Under the pieces are notes generated by a model. That model was not told the DNA's origin. It ran no database searches and worked only from the letters and a program-made list of their open reading frames with translations. DNA of 64,000 nt from positions 744,001 through 808,000 of the forward strand of contig NC_017243.1 of NCBI RefSeq assembly GCF_000223215.1, read 5' to 3'. The stretch comes from Brachyspira intermedia PWS/A. GTDB lineage: Bacteria > Spirochaetota > Brachyspiria > Brachyspirales > Brachyspiraceae. This document shows positions 1-8,749 of the stretch, one piece after another (the first letter of the stretch is position 1; each line of letters starts with the position of its first letter). The translations under genes and the position numbers were made by a program.

Positions 1-1
1 T

Positions 2-526
2 GATAAGATCGCTACAGAAGCTGAATTCTTCTCATTCGGTACTAATGACTTAACTCAAATGGGAGGTGGTTTCTCAAGAGATGATGCCGGTAAATTCTTG
101 AAAGACTATGTAAATAAAGAGATATACGAGAAAGATCCTTTCCAATCATTGGATCAGGAAGGTATAGGAGAGCTTTTGAGAATTGGTGTTACTAAAGGTA
201 GAGCTGCTAATAAAAATCTAACAGTTGGTATCTGCGGTGAGCATGGAGGAGATCCTGCTACAGTTATGTTCTGCTACAGTATAGGACTTAACTATGTAAG
301 CTGTTCACCTTATAGAGTACCTATAGCAAGACTTGCTGCTGCTCAGGGAATAATAAGTTCTAAGCCGGCTAAAAAATCTGCTGCTAAGAAGCCAGCTGCA
401 AAAAAAGCCGCTTCTAAAACTGCATCTGCTAAAAAACCTGCAGCAAAAAAAACAGCTTCTAAAGTAACAGCTGCTAAGAAACCAGCTGCTAAAAAAGCAC
501 CTGCTAAGAAAACAAGCAAAAAATAA
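2..526 (+). CDS. ppdK: Pyruvate phosphate dikinase, C-terminal part (5' end outside window)
   Basis: This is the 3' end of PPDK, the cytoplasmic enzyme that interconverts pyruvate/ATP/Pi and PEP/AMP/PPi. The reading frame is open from base 2, so the gene begins outside the window. The PEP/pyruvate-binding barrel is recognisable from [31 protein letters not shown] and [19 protein letters not shown], which holds the catalytic Cys. The usual family end is just after this last motif. Here a further 54 residues follow (nt 362-523), made almost only of Lys, Ala, Pro, Ser and Thr in AAKKPAAKK-like repeats, resembling a histone-H1-type tail. A strong terminator follows. Family call is very secure; the role of the tail is unknown. 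Confidence 0.95.
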   Translation, partial: DKIATEAEFFSFGTNDLTQMGGGFSRDDAGKFLKDYVNKEIYEKDPFQSLDQEGIGELLRIGVTKGRAANKNLTVGICGEHGGDPATVMFCYSIGLNYVSCSPYRVPIARLAAAQGIISSKPAKKSAAKKPAAKKAASKTASAKKPAAKKTASKVTAAKKPAAKKAPAKKTSKK

Positions 527-557
527 TAGATAAAATATTTATATAAATAATTTTTAA

Positions 558-594
558 AGGGCTTGACTTTATATAAAGTTAAGCCCTATTTTTA
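558..594 (+). terminator. Rho-independent terminator after ppdK
   Basis: A 13-bp stem (558-570 with 575-587, one G-U pair) closes on a 4-nt loop and is followed by a T-rich run. Confidence 0.88.
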
Positions 595-599
595 TTATT

Positions 600-1130
600 A
601 GTTTGGACTAGTACTACGATGTACACATCGCGAAGCGTGCCTGTGGCAGCTACTTTGGCGAAGCCCGCCTGCGGGGTGTGCGACAAAAAAGTAGATAACA
701 TTTATATAAGTGAATCAGTTAACAAACTTAAATTTTTTAGTATATACTGAAAATTTTTAAGTTTGTCAATTTTTTTATTCAACTTTTTCCCGCCGCAAAA
801 AGTTGCTTATATCCTCGACAAGCTCGGATACGCTTCGCGAAAGTGCAAGTATAAAATTAGTACTAAATAATACTAAAATTGTCTTACATGTAAAATAATT
901 TATTACATTTAAGTTATAAATATAGCCTTTTTGCTTCTTTGTGGCAATACCATACCTACACTTACAGTGGACTTCGTCAGGTACTCCTTTCAGTCGCAGG
1001 CACTCCCTACGGTCGCAAAAGAAGTGGGGTCTGGGGCAAAGCCCCAGATATAAAAACAAAAATATAAATTTATTTTTGACAAAATATAATTGTTTAGGTA
1101 TATACTGAAAATTTTTAAGTTTGTCAACTA
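600..1130. repeat. GC-rich modular intergenic repeat, copy 1
   Basis: This non-coding stretch contains modules seen again at 1340-1640, 32185-32470 and 45640-46050: a GCGAAGCGTGCC-type segment followed by a CAAAAAAGT end (625-695), a 34-nt module with CTCGGATACGCTTCGCGAAA (809-842), a GGGGCAAAGCCCC palindrome (about 1033-1045) and an AT-rich edge containing TTGACAAAATATAATTG (1075-1095). A near-perfect 51-bp palindrome at 719-769 centres on AGTATATACT, and half of it recurs at 1099-1125. The short minus-strand reading frame at 775-1059 lies wholly in these repeats and is not considered a gene. Confidence 0.75.
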
Positions 1131-1339
1131 TTCGCCATAGAGGCTTTCCGCACGGTATTGCTTACTCTTATCAAAAGTCCTCTATATGTGCGGCTGATTA
1201 CTTATTACTATACAAAAATTAATACAGATAAAACATATTTAACCAACATTATATAATATTTTATTTATGAAAAATTATAATTTATATTTACAAAATAGAA
1301 AAATTTATAAAATGTAGTTCTTTAGATTTTTAATTTTAT
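1131..1339. other. Intergenic stretch without a gene
   Basis: AT-rich sequence between two repeat copies. The only structure seen is a short inverted repeat (TAGAGGCTTT near 1138-1148 against AAAGTCCTCTA near 1177-1187). No SD-preceded reading frame was found. Confidence 0.5.
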
Positions 1340-1640
1340 TGTTTGTGGTTGCTTTGCCCCAGCCCCCAGTTCTTTTACTGAGTAGGTACCTTTCGGTATT
1401 AGTATAAAAGAACCTTATATCCTCGATAAACTCGGATACGCTTCGCGAAAACGCAATTACTAGAACTTTATATTAAATATATACTTATTAAATATGGGAT
1501 ATAACCTAAATTTAGACTATAAATGCAGTTCTTTTGGTTCTTTTATACCAATAAAAGAACTGGGGGTGCGGGGGCTAGTCCCCGAAAATAATAACAATAT
1601 AAAAAATAAAATTGACAAAATATAATTGTTTATATACAAC
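1340..1640. repeat. GC-rich modular intergenic repeat, copy 2
   Basis: Modules shared with the other copies: GCTTTGCCCCAGCCCCCAG followed by TTCTTTTA, the 34-nt module (1417-1450), an internal inverted pair around AGTTCTTTTGGTTCTTTTA and AAAAGAACTGGGGG (1533-1566), and the AT-rich edge with TTGACAAAATATAATTG (1612-1628). It abuts the 3' end of selD. Confidence 0.72.
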
Positions 1641-1657
1641 TTTAAATATTTTGTAAT

Positions 1658-2733
1658 TTACTTCGTTAAATGTATATATTCTTTTTCTTTGTTTTTTACT
1701 TTTCCTATGATACAAGCACAGTCTATACCTTCACGCCATAAATCAGCTAGTATATTTTCTGCATTACTTTTATCAGCACATATAAATAAACCGCCGGAAG
1801 TTTGAGGGTCGAAAGAAAGCATTTTTAAATTATAGTCAACATTATCATCTACTTTAATATTATCTCCTACATAACGCATATTAGTAAAAGCAGCTCCCGG
1901 TATACAACCCATATCAAGTACTTCATAAGTTTTATTAAACATAGGCAATGCTGATGATTGAAGCTCTATAGTTACATTGCTTGCTTTAGCCATTTTATAA
2001 GCATGCCCTATGAGTCCGAATCCTGTAATATCAGTGGCACATTTAACATTATATTTATTCATAACAGCACATGCTTTTTTATTTAATGTTTTCATAGATT
2101 CAAAAACATCTTCTATATGAGATTCTTTTATAAGTCCCTGTCTCATAGCAGCCAAACAAGCACCTGTTCCAAGAGGTTTTGTAAATATTATAATGTCGCC
2201 TTCTTTAGCAGCTGAATTTGTAGTTATTTTATTAGGATTAGCAAAACCTATAACAGCCATTCCGTATTTTACTGATACATCTGTTATGGTATGTCCTCCT
2301 ACAACCAATACTCCGGCTTCTGTTGCTTTATCCTGTCCGCCTTTAAGCATATTAGCCAATATATTTAAAGAATCATCTTTTGGAAACATAGTGATATTCA
2401 ATGCTAATTTAGGTTCTCCTCCCATAGCATAAATATCGCTTATAGAGTTGCATGCTGCTATTTGACCGAATCCGTAAGGGTCTGCTATAACAGGAGGGAA
2501 ATAATCCACTGTAAATATTAAGGCATTATCATCTGAAATCTTATAAACTCCTGCATCATCTCCTATATCTACATCTGAAAGTAAATTAGAATCAGTTTTT
2601 ATTTGCATTAAAGGTGCAAGAGTTTTTTCAAGTAAATCAGGCGGAATTTTAGCGGAACAGCCTCCTTCCAAAGCACATGATAATAATTCGATTTGTTCTT
2701 TTTTTCTTCCGTATTATTTGTAATATTTGACAT
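1658..2733 (-). CDS. selD: Selenide, water dikinase; apparent -1 frameshift near the N-terminus
   Basis: SelD makes selenophosphate from selenide and ATP, the selenium donor for selenocysteine and selenouridine synthesis. The uninterrupted frame begins with a TTG at 2671, two residues before the active-site motif GGCSAKI, in which Cys and Lys sit three residues apart as in the family. The expected N-terminus is encoded upstream in another frame: ATG at 2733 with an upstream AGGTG, then MSNITNNTEEKK. The two frames join if the A7 run (minus strand, 2699-2705) had one more A. ATP-binding features such as DIGDDAGVY, TVDYFPP and VVGGHT are intact, and the length matches the family. Either the run is a sequencing error or slippage site, or translation starts at a non-ATG codon. 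Selenium-type genes lie at 32832-34758. Confidence 0.9.
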
Positions 2734-2971
2734 AATAAACACCTATAAATTAATTTTTGTAATGAATAGAATATATACTATACAATGAAAAATTCAAATA
2801 TTTTATTTAAATAATGTTTTTTAATAGTTTATATTATATTTGATTATCTATGAAAGTAAATTTTCTTTACCTTATTGAGGTTGTAGAAAATATATATGTT
2901 GTATTTGTATTGTAATATATATTAAAATCTATATTTTAGGTAAATTTTTTGTAAATTTAATGTAAATTATA

Positions 2972-2999
2972 TTGACAAATATCTGTTTTAGGCTATACT
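2972..2999 (+). promoter_or_regulatory. Sigma70-type promoter for the PepSY-like gene
   Basis: TTGACA (2972-2977), 16-bp spacer and TATACT (2994-2999), about 70 bp before the start codon. The rest of the 2734-3069 gap is AT-rich with nothing else recognised. Confidence 0.8.
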
Positions 3000-3069
3000 T
3001 ATAATTGTAAATATAATTTACATGGTTGCTGACAGCAATTAAATATTTATAAATTAAAGGAGATTTACT

Positions 3070-3501
3070 ATGACTAAAAAATTATTCGCTTTATTAATAA
3101 CTTTAACTATAATTTCTACTTCAAGTGCTTTTGCTGATTGGGTGGTTCCAGCTTCTTCACTTCCTCAAAAAGCTAGAAGTTTCATACAGCAAGTTTATCC
3201 TAATGTACAAATATGGATGGTAGAGAGAGACGGAGGAAAATTTGAAGTAAAATTATCAAATGGTACTCAAATAGACTTTTTGCCTAATGGTGATTGGCAT
3301 AGCATAGACGGTGAATATAATGCTGTACCTTTCTCTGCTTTACCTGCTAATATAGCAAACACTATAAGAAATACTTATCCTCAGGCTGCTGTAATAGATG
3401 TAGAAAAAGAGTGGGGTAATTATAAAGTAAAATTAAATAACTTTATGGAATTATTCATATCTTCTAACGGACAGTTAATGGGACAGAAATTTGATGATTA
3501 A
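3070..3501 (+). CDS. Secreted PepSY-like (BLIP-like fold) protein
   Basis: A 143-residue exported protein. A signal peptide (about residues 1-22, ending SAFA) precedes two tandem modules of about 55 residues. Each has a PxxxxxxIxxxYP opening and a [KN]F/Y-[EK]VKL-strand pattern (GGKFEVKLSNG, WGNYKVKLNNF), typical of PepSY-like/DUF2874 periplasmic proteins. The molecular function is not known for the family. It has its own promoter (2972-2999), an AAAGGAGA SD and its own terminator, so it is probably monocistronic and well expressed. Confidence 0.82.
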   Translation: MTKKLFALLITLTIISTSSAFADWVVPASSLPQKARSFIQQVYPNVQIWMVERDGGKFEVKLSNGTQIDFLPNGDWHSIDGEYNAVPFSALPANIANTIRNTYPQAAVIDVEKEWGNYKVKLNNFMELFISSNGQLMGQKFDD

Positions 3502-3580
3502 TCAATATTTATTAAATACAATTTCCTAAAGATTATTTATGGAAAGATACTAATTATTTATTGAAAAATACTACAAAATA

Positions 3581-3610
3581 GAGGGAGCTTAAAAAGGCTT
3601 CCTCTTTTTT
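3581..3610 (+). terminator. Rho-independent terminator
   Basis: GAGGGAGC pairs with GCTTCCTC (one G-U) across an A-rich loop, followed by a T6 run. It ends the PepSY-like gene. Confidence 0.85.
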
Positions 3611-3927
3611 ATTGAAGTAAAAATAGTTATATATAATAATTTTGTATTAAATTTTTTTTTAAAAAAAGCGAAAAATGGTGTAGTATATGTATAAAATTTT
3701 ATTTTTTTTAAAAAAATCAATTTTTTAGGTGTGAAATATAAGTATATAATATGTATTTAAGTAGTATAATAAATTAGTTTATAAATTATAATATTATTTA
3801 ATGATAAAAAATAAGAAAATACTTGCAAAAAAATTAGAAATATATTATATATTATACACAAATTCTTTGATGTTAATATGTAAAATATATATTAATGTGA
3901 AAAGAATATAATCGCTAAAAAATGGCA

Positions 3928-4260
3928 GTCTCGATACCCTCCTAAATGTAGGAAAGCGGGATTCAATGGATTGTTTTGAGATATTATTTAATGTCTCGAT
4001 ACCCTACTCAAAGGCTGTTTTGCCTTTGGCTATAAAAAATTGAGTGGCTGATAACTTTAGTTGGCAGCACCTTTCAGCTAGATTTTTTTATTAGTGATAT
4101 AGGAAAGCGGGATATATACCATTAACTTTTAATAATCTATAAGTCTTGATACCCTACTATGCACTCTGTGTGTCTTCAGCTATAAGAAATTGATTAAGTT
4201 GATAGGCTTAATGCGATAAACGAGCATATTATAACTTCAGTTATAGTGAGTTTATCAGTA
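3928..4260. repeat. Degenerate tandem repeat, period about 150 bp
   Basis: Within the 870-bp gap between the PepSY-like gene and the next gene, three landmarks recur in the same order: AGGAAAGCGGGAT (3950, 4101), GTCTYGATACCCTACT (3993, 4143, plus a partial copy at 3928) and CTATAARAAATTGA (about 4029, 4179). Spacing from first to second landmark is 43 and 42 bp, and from second to third about 36 bp in both units. The first two landmarks are partly complementary (CCCTCCT with AGGA..GGG), so a transcript could fold. No reading frame explains it. The flanks 3611-3927 and 4261-4374 are plain AT-rich DNA. Confidence 0.65.
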
Positions 4261-4374
4261 GCATAATGAAATAATATTTTTTGTATAGAGATAAGAATTT
4301 TTTATTCATATTTACTTAAAATTTTTATTATGATAGCCTTTGTATTATTGTATAAATATTATAAGGAGCATACA

Positions 4375-5379
4375 ATGTATCATTCAAGATTTAAAGGCAG
4401 TCATTATGAGGCAGGACTTAAATATGGTAAATTGCTTTCTAAAAATAATATTAATCCATTAGAAAAAATTAAAATCTCAGATGAAAGAAAATATTTTGCT
4501 AATAAATGCATGCCTATATACAATAAATTTTTTCCTGAAATAATAGAAGAGATAAAAGGATTAGCTGACGGATTAAATACGAATAATAATATAAAAATAG
4601 ATTATAAAGATATATGTGAATTTTTATTTACAATATACTCATTTACTTTTGATAATAAATGTTCATCTTTTGCCTTCAAAACAGATGAAGATATAATACT
4701 TGCCAAAAACAGTGATTTTTTAAAAGATATAAAAAACTATTGCGACAGTGTATATTATAAATTAAATGATTCATATTCATTTATAGGTAATACTACAGCA
4801 TTTATAGAAATTGAAGACGGTATAAATGAAAAAGGACTTACAGCGGCATTAACTTTTGTATATCCTACAATAATAGATTATGGTTTCAATGCAGGAATGA
4901 TAATAAGATATATTTTAGAAAAATGCTCTGCTGTTGATGAGGCTTTAGAGTTTTTAAAAAATATTCCTATTTCATCGGCACAGAATATAGTATTAGCAGA
5001 TAGAAACGGAGATATTGCATTGATAGAATGTAATTGCAAAAATATAGAAATAATAAAAAATGATTATGTATTTATATCGAATCATTTTGTAAGTAAGTCT
5101 ATGAAAGAATATAATACTGATATTGAAGATGATATTTATTCACAAGAAAGATATATTACTATGAATAATGCATTTAAAAATTATGATTATGATTTAGACT
5201 TTGCCAAAAAACTTATTTCAGGGGAATATGGTTTTTTATGTCAATATGATAGGAAACTTAATTTTGATACCGTTTGGTCTTCTATATATTCAATAAAAAA
5301 TAAAAAAATATACATATCTGAAGGAAACCCATCAAGAAAGAAATTCAAAGAAGATAAGAGATTGAAATTTGATTATTGA
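4375..5379 (+). CDS. C45-family peptidase / acyl-CoA:6-aminopenicillanate acyltransferase-like hydrolase
   Basis: A 334-residue member of the N-terminal-nucleophile C45/AAT-like family, which cleaves or transfers linear amides; the substrate is not predictable. Features include an N-terminal GSHYEAGLKYGKLL segment, the candidate nucleophile in NKCSSFAF (about residue 100), LAKNSDF shortly after, and the GINEKGL.AAL segment. No signal peptide is seen, so a cytoplasmic location is likely. The start was set at 4375 because AAGGAG (4363-4368) precedes it; the frame extends 45 nt further upstream without an SD. If the Cys is the mature N-terminus, the first 100 residues would be a propeptide, as in related enzymes. 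Confidence 0.75.
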   Translation: MYHSRFKGSHYEAGLKYGKLLSKNNINPLEKIKISDERKYFANKCMPIYNKFFPEIIEEIKGLADGLNTNNNIKIDYKDICEFLFTIYSFTFDNKCSSFAFKTDEDIILAKNSDFLKDIKNYCDSVYYKLNDSYSFIGNTTAFIEIEDGINEKGLTAALTFVYPTIIDYGFNAGMIIRYILEKCSAVDEALEFLKNIPISSAQNIVLADRNGDIALIECNCKNIEIIKNDYVFISNHFVSKSMKEYNTDIEDDIYSQERYITMNNAFKNYDYDLDFAKKLISGEYGFLCQYDRKLNFDTVWSSIYSIKNKKIYISEGNPSRKKFKEDKRLKFDY

Positions 5380-5427
5380 TTTTATTTTCTAAATAATTTA
5401 TTTTGTATAAAAATATTTTAGAGGTTT

Positions 5428-6819
5428 ATGATAGTGCTTTCATTAGAAGAAATTAACAACATAGTAGAAAAAAATTATAATAAAAAATTTGATAAAACAA
5501 CTTCATTTATAGATGATTCTATAATATCTAATGTTCTTATAAAAGATAAAAGTGCCGTAGTTTCAAGCAAAGTGATAAGATATATTTTAGGTGAATATTT
5601 AGATATAAAAGAGGCTTACAGATTAAGAAATGCTGATATGATAGGCAATTCTTTAGATAGTGAAAGTTTAAGCGAGACTCTTGAGAATGTATATAAATTA
5701 TGGGATGAAAATAATAAAACTAAATCAATACTTTATCCTTACTGTATATTTGCAAATAATATACAGCTTGATAATTTGTACAAAAGAGCGGTATCTATTG
5801 CAAGAGGAAGATTTAAATTGGCATGTTCTATGTTGGAGGCTATTGCTTTAAGCGGAACAAAAAAAGGTTTTTCATTAGTATATGAGGCTTCAAGGAAATT
5901 TAAGCAGGCTAGTGTAAAAAATACCTGCTCATTTATTATAGAAGATATTACTAAAAAATTAGGTATTAGTAAAGAGGCTTTTGCTGATAAGATCATACCG
6001 GATTTTGATTTTGATAAAAACGGACTGAGAATAATAGAAAGCGATAATAAAAAATTTAAAATAACATTGAAGCCTGATTTTACTATATCAATATTCGATG
6101 AAATGAAAAATAAAGAATATAAAACATTACCGAAAGATTTTCCGCAAACTCCAAAAAAAGAATTAACAAAATTAAAAAGCGATATAAATAAGATGCTTAA
6201 AACTCAGACTGAACGTTTGCAGTTGGTATTAATGGACGGAAGAAAATGGACTTTAAATGAATGGAAAGAGATATTTTTTGACAATCCTTTTATGAGGGCT
6301 TTTGCTGTTAAACTTATTTGGGGAGTATATGATAAAGATAATAATTTATTAAGTACTTTCAGATATATGGATGACGGCTCATTCAATAATGCTGATGATG
6401 AGGAAATGAATATAGAAGATAATGCTTTAATAACTTTATTAAGTCCTATGGAAACTAGTAGAGAACTGATAGAAAAATGGAAAAGTCAGCTTTCGGATTA
6501 TGATATAGTTCAGCCTTTCAATCAATTATCTTTAGAAACAAAAGGAGATTTAATTTCTAGAGTACCTAAAAAAGCAACAGCAAGAAGCATTAAAAATACT
6601 GCATTGAAATTGGGTATGGATAAAGTAGAAGATAGCGGATTTATAAGTTTTTATTTTTTATATGATTACTATAATAATGCTGTAGTATCAATAGAAACTT
6701 CAAATCTTTATTATGGTTCTAATACCACAGATGAAATTGATATTAAAATAAAATTCAAAAATGCTGATGAAAGATTTGAATATGGGGCTTATCTTATATT
6801 ATCTGATTATCTAAAATAA
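5428..6819 (+). CDS. DUF4132-domain protein
   Basis: A 463-residue soluble protein. The second half carries the DUF4132 signature: ERLQLVLMDGRKWTLNEWKE, then NPFMRAFAVKLIWGVYD, a FRYMDDGSF segment and SDYDIVQPFNQL. The N-terminal half is helical and reads like HEAT-type repeats. DUF4132 proteins are often found with WGR domains or MoxR ATPases, but neither is adjacent here. Function is unknown. The start has an AGAGG SD, and the gene lies 48 bp after the C45-type hydrolase, so they may be co-transcribed. Its stop codon directly abuts a half-copy of the nested palindromic repeat. Confidence 0.78.
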   Translation: MIVLSLEEINNIVEKNYNKKFDKTTSFIDDSIISNVLIKDKSAVVSSKVIRYILGEYLDIKEAYRLRNADMIGNSLDSESLSETLENVYKLWDENNKTKSILYPYCIFANNIQLDNLYKRAVSIARGRFKLACSMLEAIALSGTKKGFSLVYEASRKFKQASVKNTCSFIIEDITKKLGISKEAFADKIIPDFDFDKNGLRIIESDNKKFKITLKPDFTISIFDEMKNKEYKTLPKDFPQTPKKELTKLKSDINKMLKTQTERLQLVLMDGRKWTLNEWKEIFFDNPFMRAFAVKLIWGVYDKDNNLLSTFRYMDDGSFNNADDEEMNIEDNALITLLSPMETSRELIEKWKSQLSDYDIVQPFNQLSLETKGDLISRVPKKATARSIKNTALKLGMDKVEDSGFISFYFLYDYYNNAVVSIETSNLYYGSNTTDEIDIKIKFKNADERFEYGAYLILSDYLK

Positions 6820-6834
6820 ATTTCTAAATTTAGT

Positions 6835-7160
6835 ATCGCTTGGGCGGGTATGCTTTTTCAAATAAAGTTTTAAAATTAATTAAAATTATAATTAAAAAAT
6901 AAGCAGCAAAGAATAAAGGGCGGGGTATGTAAATAGATTTTTTGCCTATTTTGAATCCCACCCTCTAGACTTTTTAAATTTATCTGTTATTTTTATATTA
7001 TATTTTTTAGAATTTATTTCTGTAATTTCAGCTGCCCACCCAAGATTTTTTTAAATTTGTTGATATGTATACCGCACGAATAATTAAATTATATATAATT
7101 AGATTAATTATTAATAAGATTCTAATTAGATATAAAATTTTACTAACCGTGCGTTTAAAT
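6835..7160. repeat. Nested palindromic repeat, locus 1 (right half followed by left half)
   Basis: Fills the gap between convergent genes. A right half (GGGCGGG at 6842-6848, then 69 bp, GGGCGGGG at 6918-6925) is followed by a left half (CCCACCC at 6957-6963, then 70 bp, GCCCACCC at 7034-7041, then 31 bp, CGCACG at 7073-7078, then 69 bp, CGTGCG at 7148-7153). Box order and spacing match the complete copy at 22923-23238. Each half is cut off close to the neighbouring stop codon. Confidence 0.75.
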
Positions 7161-7176
7161 GAATTTTTGAATATAA

Positions 7177-7926
7177 TTAAATATCTAATTTCCAGCCTTC
7201 ATCATTATGATATATCATAAGTTTTGTCATACCGCCGTCTACTGTAATATTTTCTCCGTTAATAAAATCATTATTACAAAGAAACCAAGCGGTACTAGCT
7301 ATATCGGAAGTGTTTCCAACCTTTGCACTAGGATGCTGAAGTATGTCTTCTTTGCTGAATGAGGCATCATCAATGGTATTAATCCAACCCGGGCTAATAG
7401 AATTAACTCTCACTTTATGAGATAAACTTATAGCCATCGCATGAGTTAAAGCTATAATAGCACCTTTTGCAGCACTATAGCTTTCACTGTCTTTTTGCGA
7501 CATAAAAGCTCTTGTTGAAGCTATATTTATTATGCCGGCTTTTTCATTGAAATTATTCATAAGATTTTTTGTAATCTCATAAGGAGCGGCAGCACCTATT
7601 TTGAAAATCTCTAAAAAATCATCATAACTGCAATTACTTAAAAGTCCTTTATTTGAATAGCATGCATTATTTATTAAATAATCCACATTGCCGAATTTTT
7701 CTATTATTTTGTTTGTGAATGATTTTATAGATTTTTCATTGTCTATGTTGTCATTTATGAATAGGCATTCTCTGCCCATATCTTTTATCTGTTTCTGTAG
7801 TTTTAAACCGTTTTCATTGTCTTTATCAATAAATGCTATATCGCAGTTGTTTTTTGCAAATAATAATGCAATTTCTTTTCCTATACCGTTTGATGCTCCA
7901 GTTATAATACAAATTTTACTTGACAT
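7177..7926 (-). CDS. Short-chain dehydrogenase/reductase
   Basis: A 249-residue classical SDR, a cytoplasmic NAD(P)-dependent oxidoreductase of unknown substrate. The cofactor-binding TGASNGIGKEIA is at the N-terminus, LINNACYS stands for the NNAG motif, and the catalytic Ser/Tyr/Lys are seen in NIAST and SYSAAKGA, followed by VNSISPGWI and a C-terminal ENITVDGG. Length and motif order are typical. An acidic FIDKDN after the second strand hints at NAD rather than NADP preference (inference). It stands alone, convergent with the DUF4132 gene and divergent from the ABC transporter operon. Confidence 0.9.
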   Translation of the reverse strand: MSSKICIITGASNGIGKEIALLFAKNNCDIAFIDKDNENGLKLQKQIKDMGRECLFINDNIDNEKSIKSFTNKIIEKFGNVDYLINNACYSNKGLLSNCSYDDFLEIFKIGAAAPYEITKNLMNNFNEKAGIINIASTRAFMSQKDSESYSAAKGAIIALTHAMAISLSHKVRVNSISPGWINTIDDASFSKEDILQHPSAKVGNTSDIASTAWFLCNNDFINGENITVDGGMTKLMIYHNDEGWKLDI

Positions 7927-8031
7927 TAAGAAACTCCTAATATATTTGTTGTTTGTATTAATTATACATAATAATAATCAATATTAAAAGAATAAATATG
8001 TAAGTATTTTTGTATCAATTATCTTTTATTA

Positions 8032-8059
8032 TTGATATTTTTACAAATAACATTATAAT
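8032..8059 (+). promoter_or_regulatory. Sigma70-type promoter of the amino-acid ABC transporter operon
   Basis: TTGATA (8032-8037), 16-bp spacer and TATAAT (8054-8059). The predicted transcript starts near 8066, which argues against translation from the TTG at 8066 and for the ATG at 8099. Confidence 0.78.
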
Positions 8060-8098
8060 GCTATCTTGAAACTAAAAAATTATTATTGGTTGTATTTT

Positions 8099-8749
8099 AT
8101 GGATTATATAATATCTACTACTTTATATTTGCTTAAGGGAACATACACAACTTTATGTCTTTACTTTGTAACGGCAATATTTTCCCTTCCATTATCTATG
8201 CTTTTTGCAGCATTACAGTTTAGCTCTCCGAAATTTGTGAGATATATTTTTGATATATATGCTTGGATATTTAGAGGTACTCCTTTAATACTTCAGCTTA
8301 TATTTTTCTATTACGGACTTCCGCTTATGACCAATAATATGATAGCATTTCCTGCATTTACATCTGCAGCGGTAACATTTATTCTTAACTATTCAGCATA
8401 TCTTATGGAAATATTCAGAGCTGGTATTGAAAGTATAGAAAAAGGTCAGTATGAGGCAGGTTTCGCACTTAATTTGAGTTACAGACAGATTATGACAAGA
8501 ATAATTCTTCCTCAGGCTGTAAGAAGAGTTTTACCTCCTCTTTCTAATGAAGCTATTAACTTGATAAAAGATACTGCTTTGGTTATAGTTTTGGGAATAG
8601 GCGATTTAATGCTTCATGCAAGACAGATACTTACTAGAGATTATAAATTACTGCCTTTTTTAATAGCAGCTATTATATATTTATTATTTACTTCTATACT
8701 TGTGTTTGTATTCAGACAATTGGAGAAAAAGTATGTCATCAGAAACTAA
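8099..8749 (+). CDS. Polar amino-acid ABC transporter, permease subunit
   Basis: A 216-residue inner-membrane permease of the HisM/GlnP family. It has about five hydrophobic segments, an N-terminal GTYTTLCLY segment, IFRGTPLILQL after the third helix and the EAA loop EAGFALNLSYRQIMTRIILPQAVRRVLPPLSNE, given here only as position (about residues 118-151) and motif. It forms the channel with the ATPase encoded immediately downstream, whose start lies 17 bp inside this gene. A TTG at 8066 would lie at the predicted +1, so the ATG at 8099 was preferred, although its SD is weak. The substrate is probably a polar amino acid. Confidence 0.9.
   Translation: MDYIISTTLYLLKGTYTTLCLYFVTAIFSLPLSMLFAALQFSSPKFVRYIFDIYAWIFRGTPLILQLIFFYYGLPLMTNNMIAFPAFTSAAVTFILNYSAYLMEIFRAGIESIEKGQYEAGFALNLSYRQIMTRIILPQAVRRVLPPLSNEAINLIKDTALVIVLGIGDLMLHARQILTRDYKLLPFLIAAIIYLLFTSILVFVFRQLEKKYVIRN

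Noticed and set aside
1033-1045. GGGGCAAAGCCCC as a plain terminator
   Set aside because: It recurs inside a larger repeat on both orientations and lacks a consistent U run.
775-1059. Minus-strand frame of 94 codons
   Set aside because: It lies wholly within the GC-rich repeat, has no SD and no coding character.
3928-4260. CRISPR array
   Set aside because: There are only two full units with a period of about 150 bp, diverged repeats and no cas genes.
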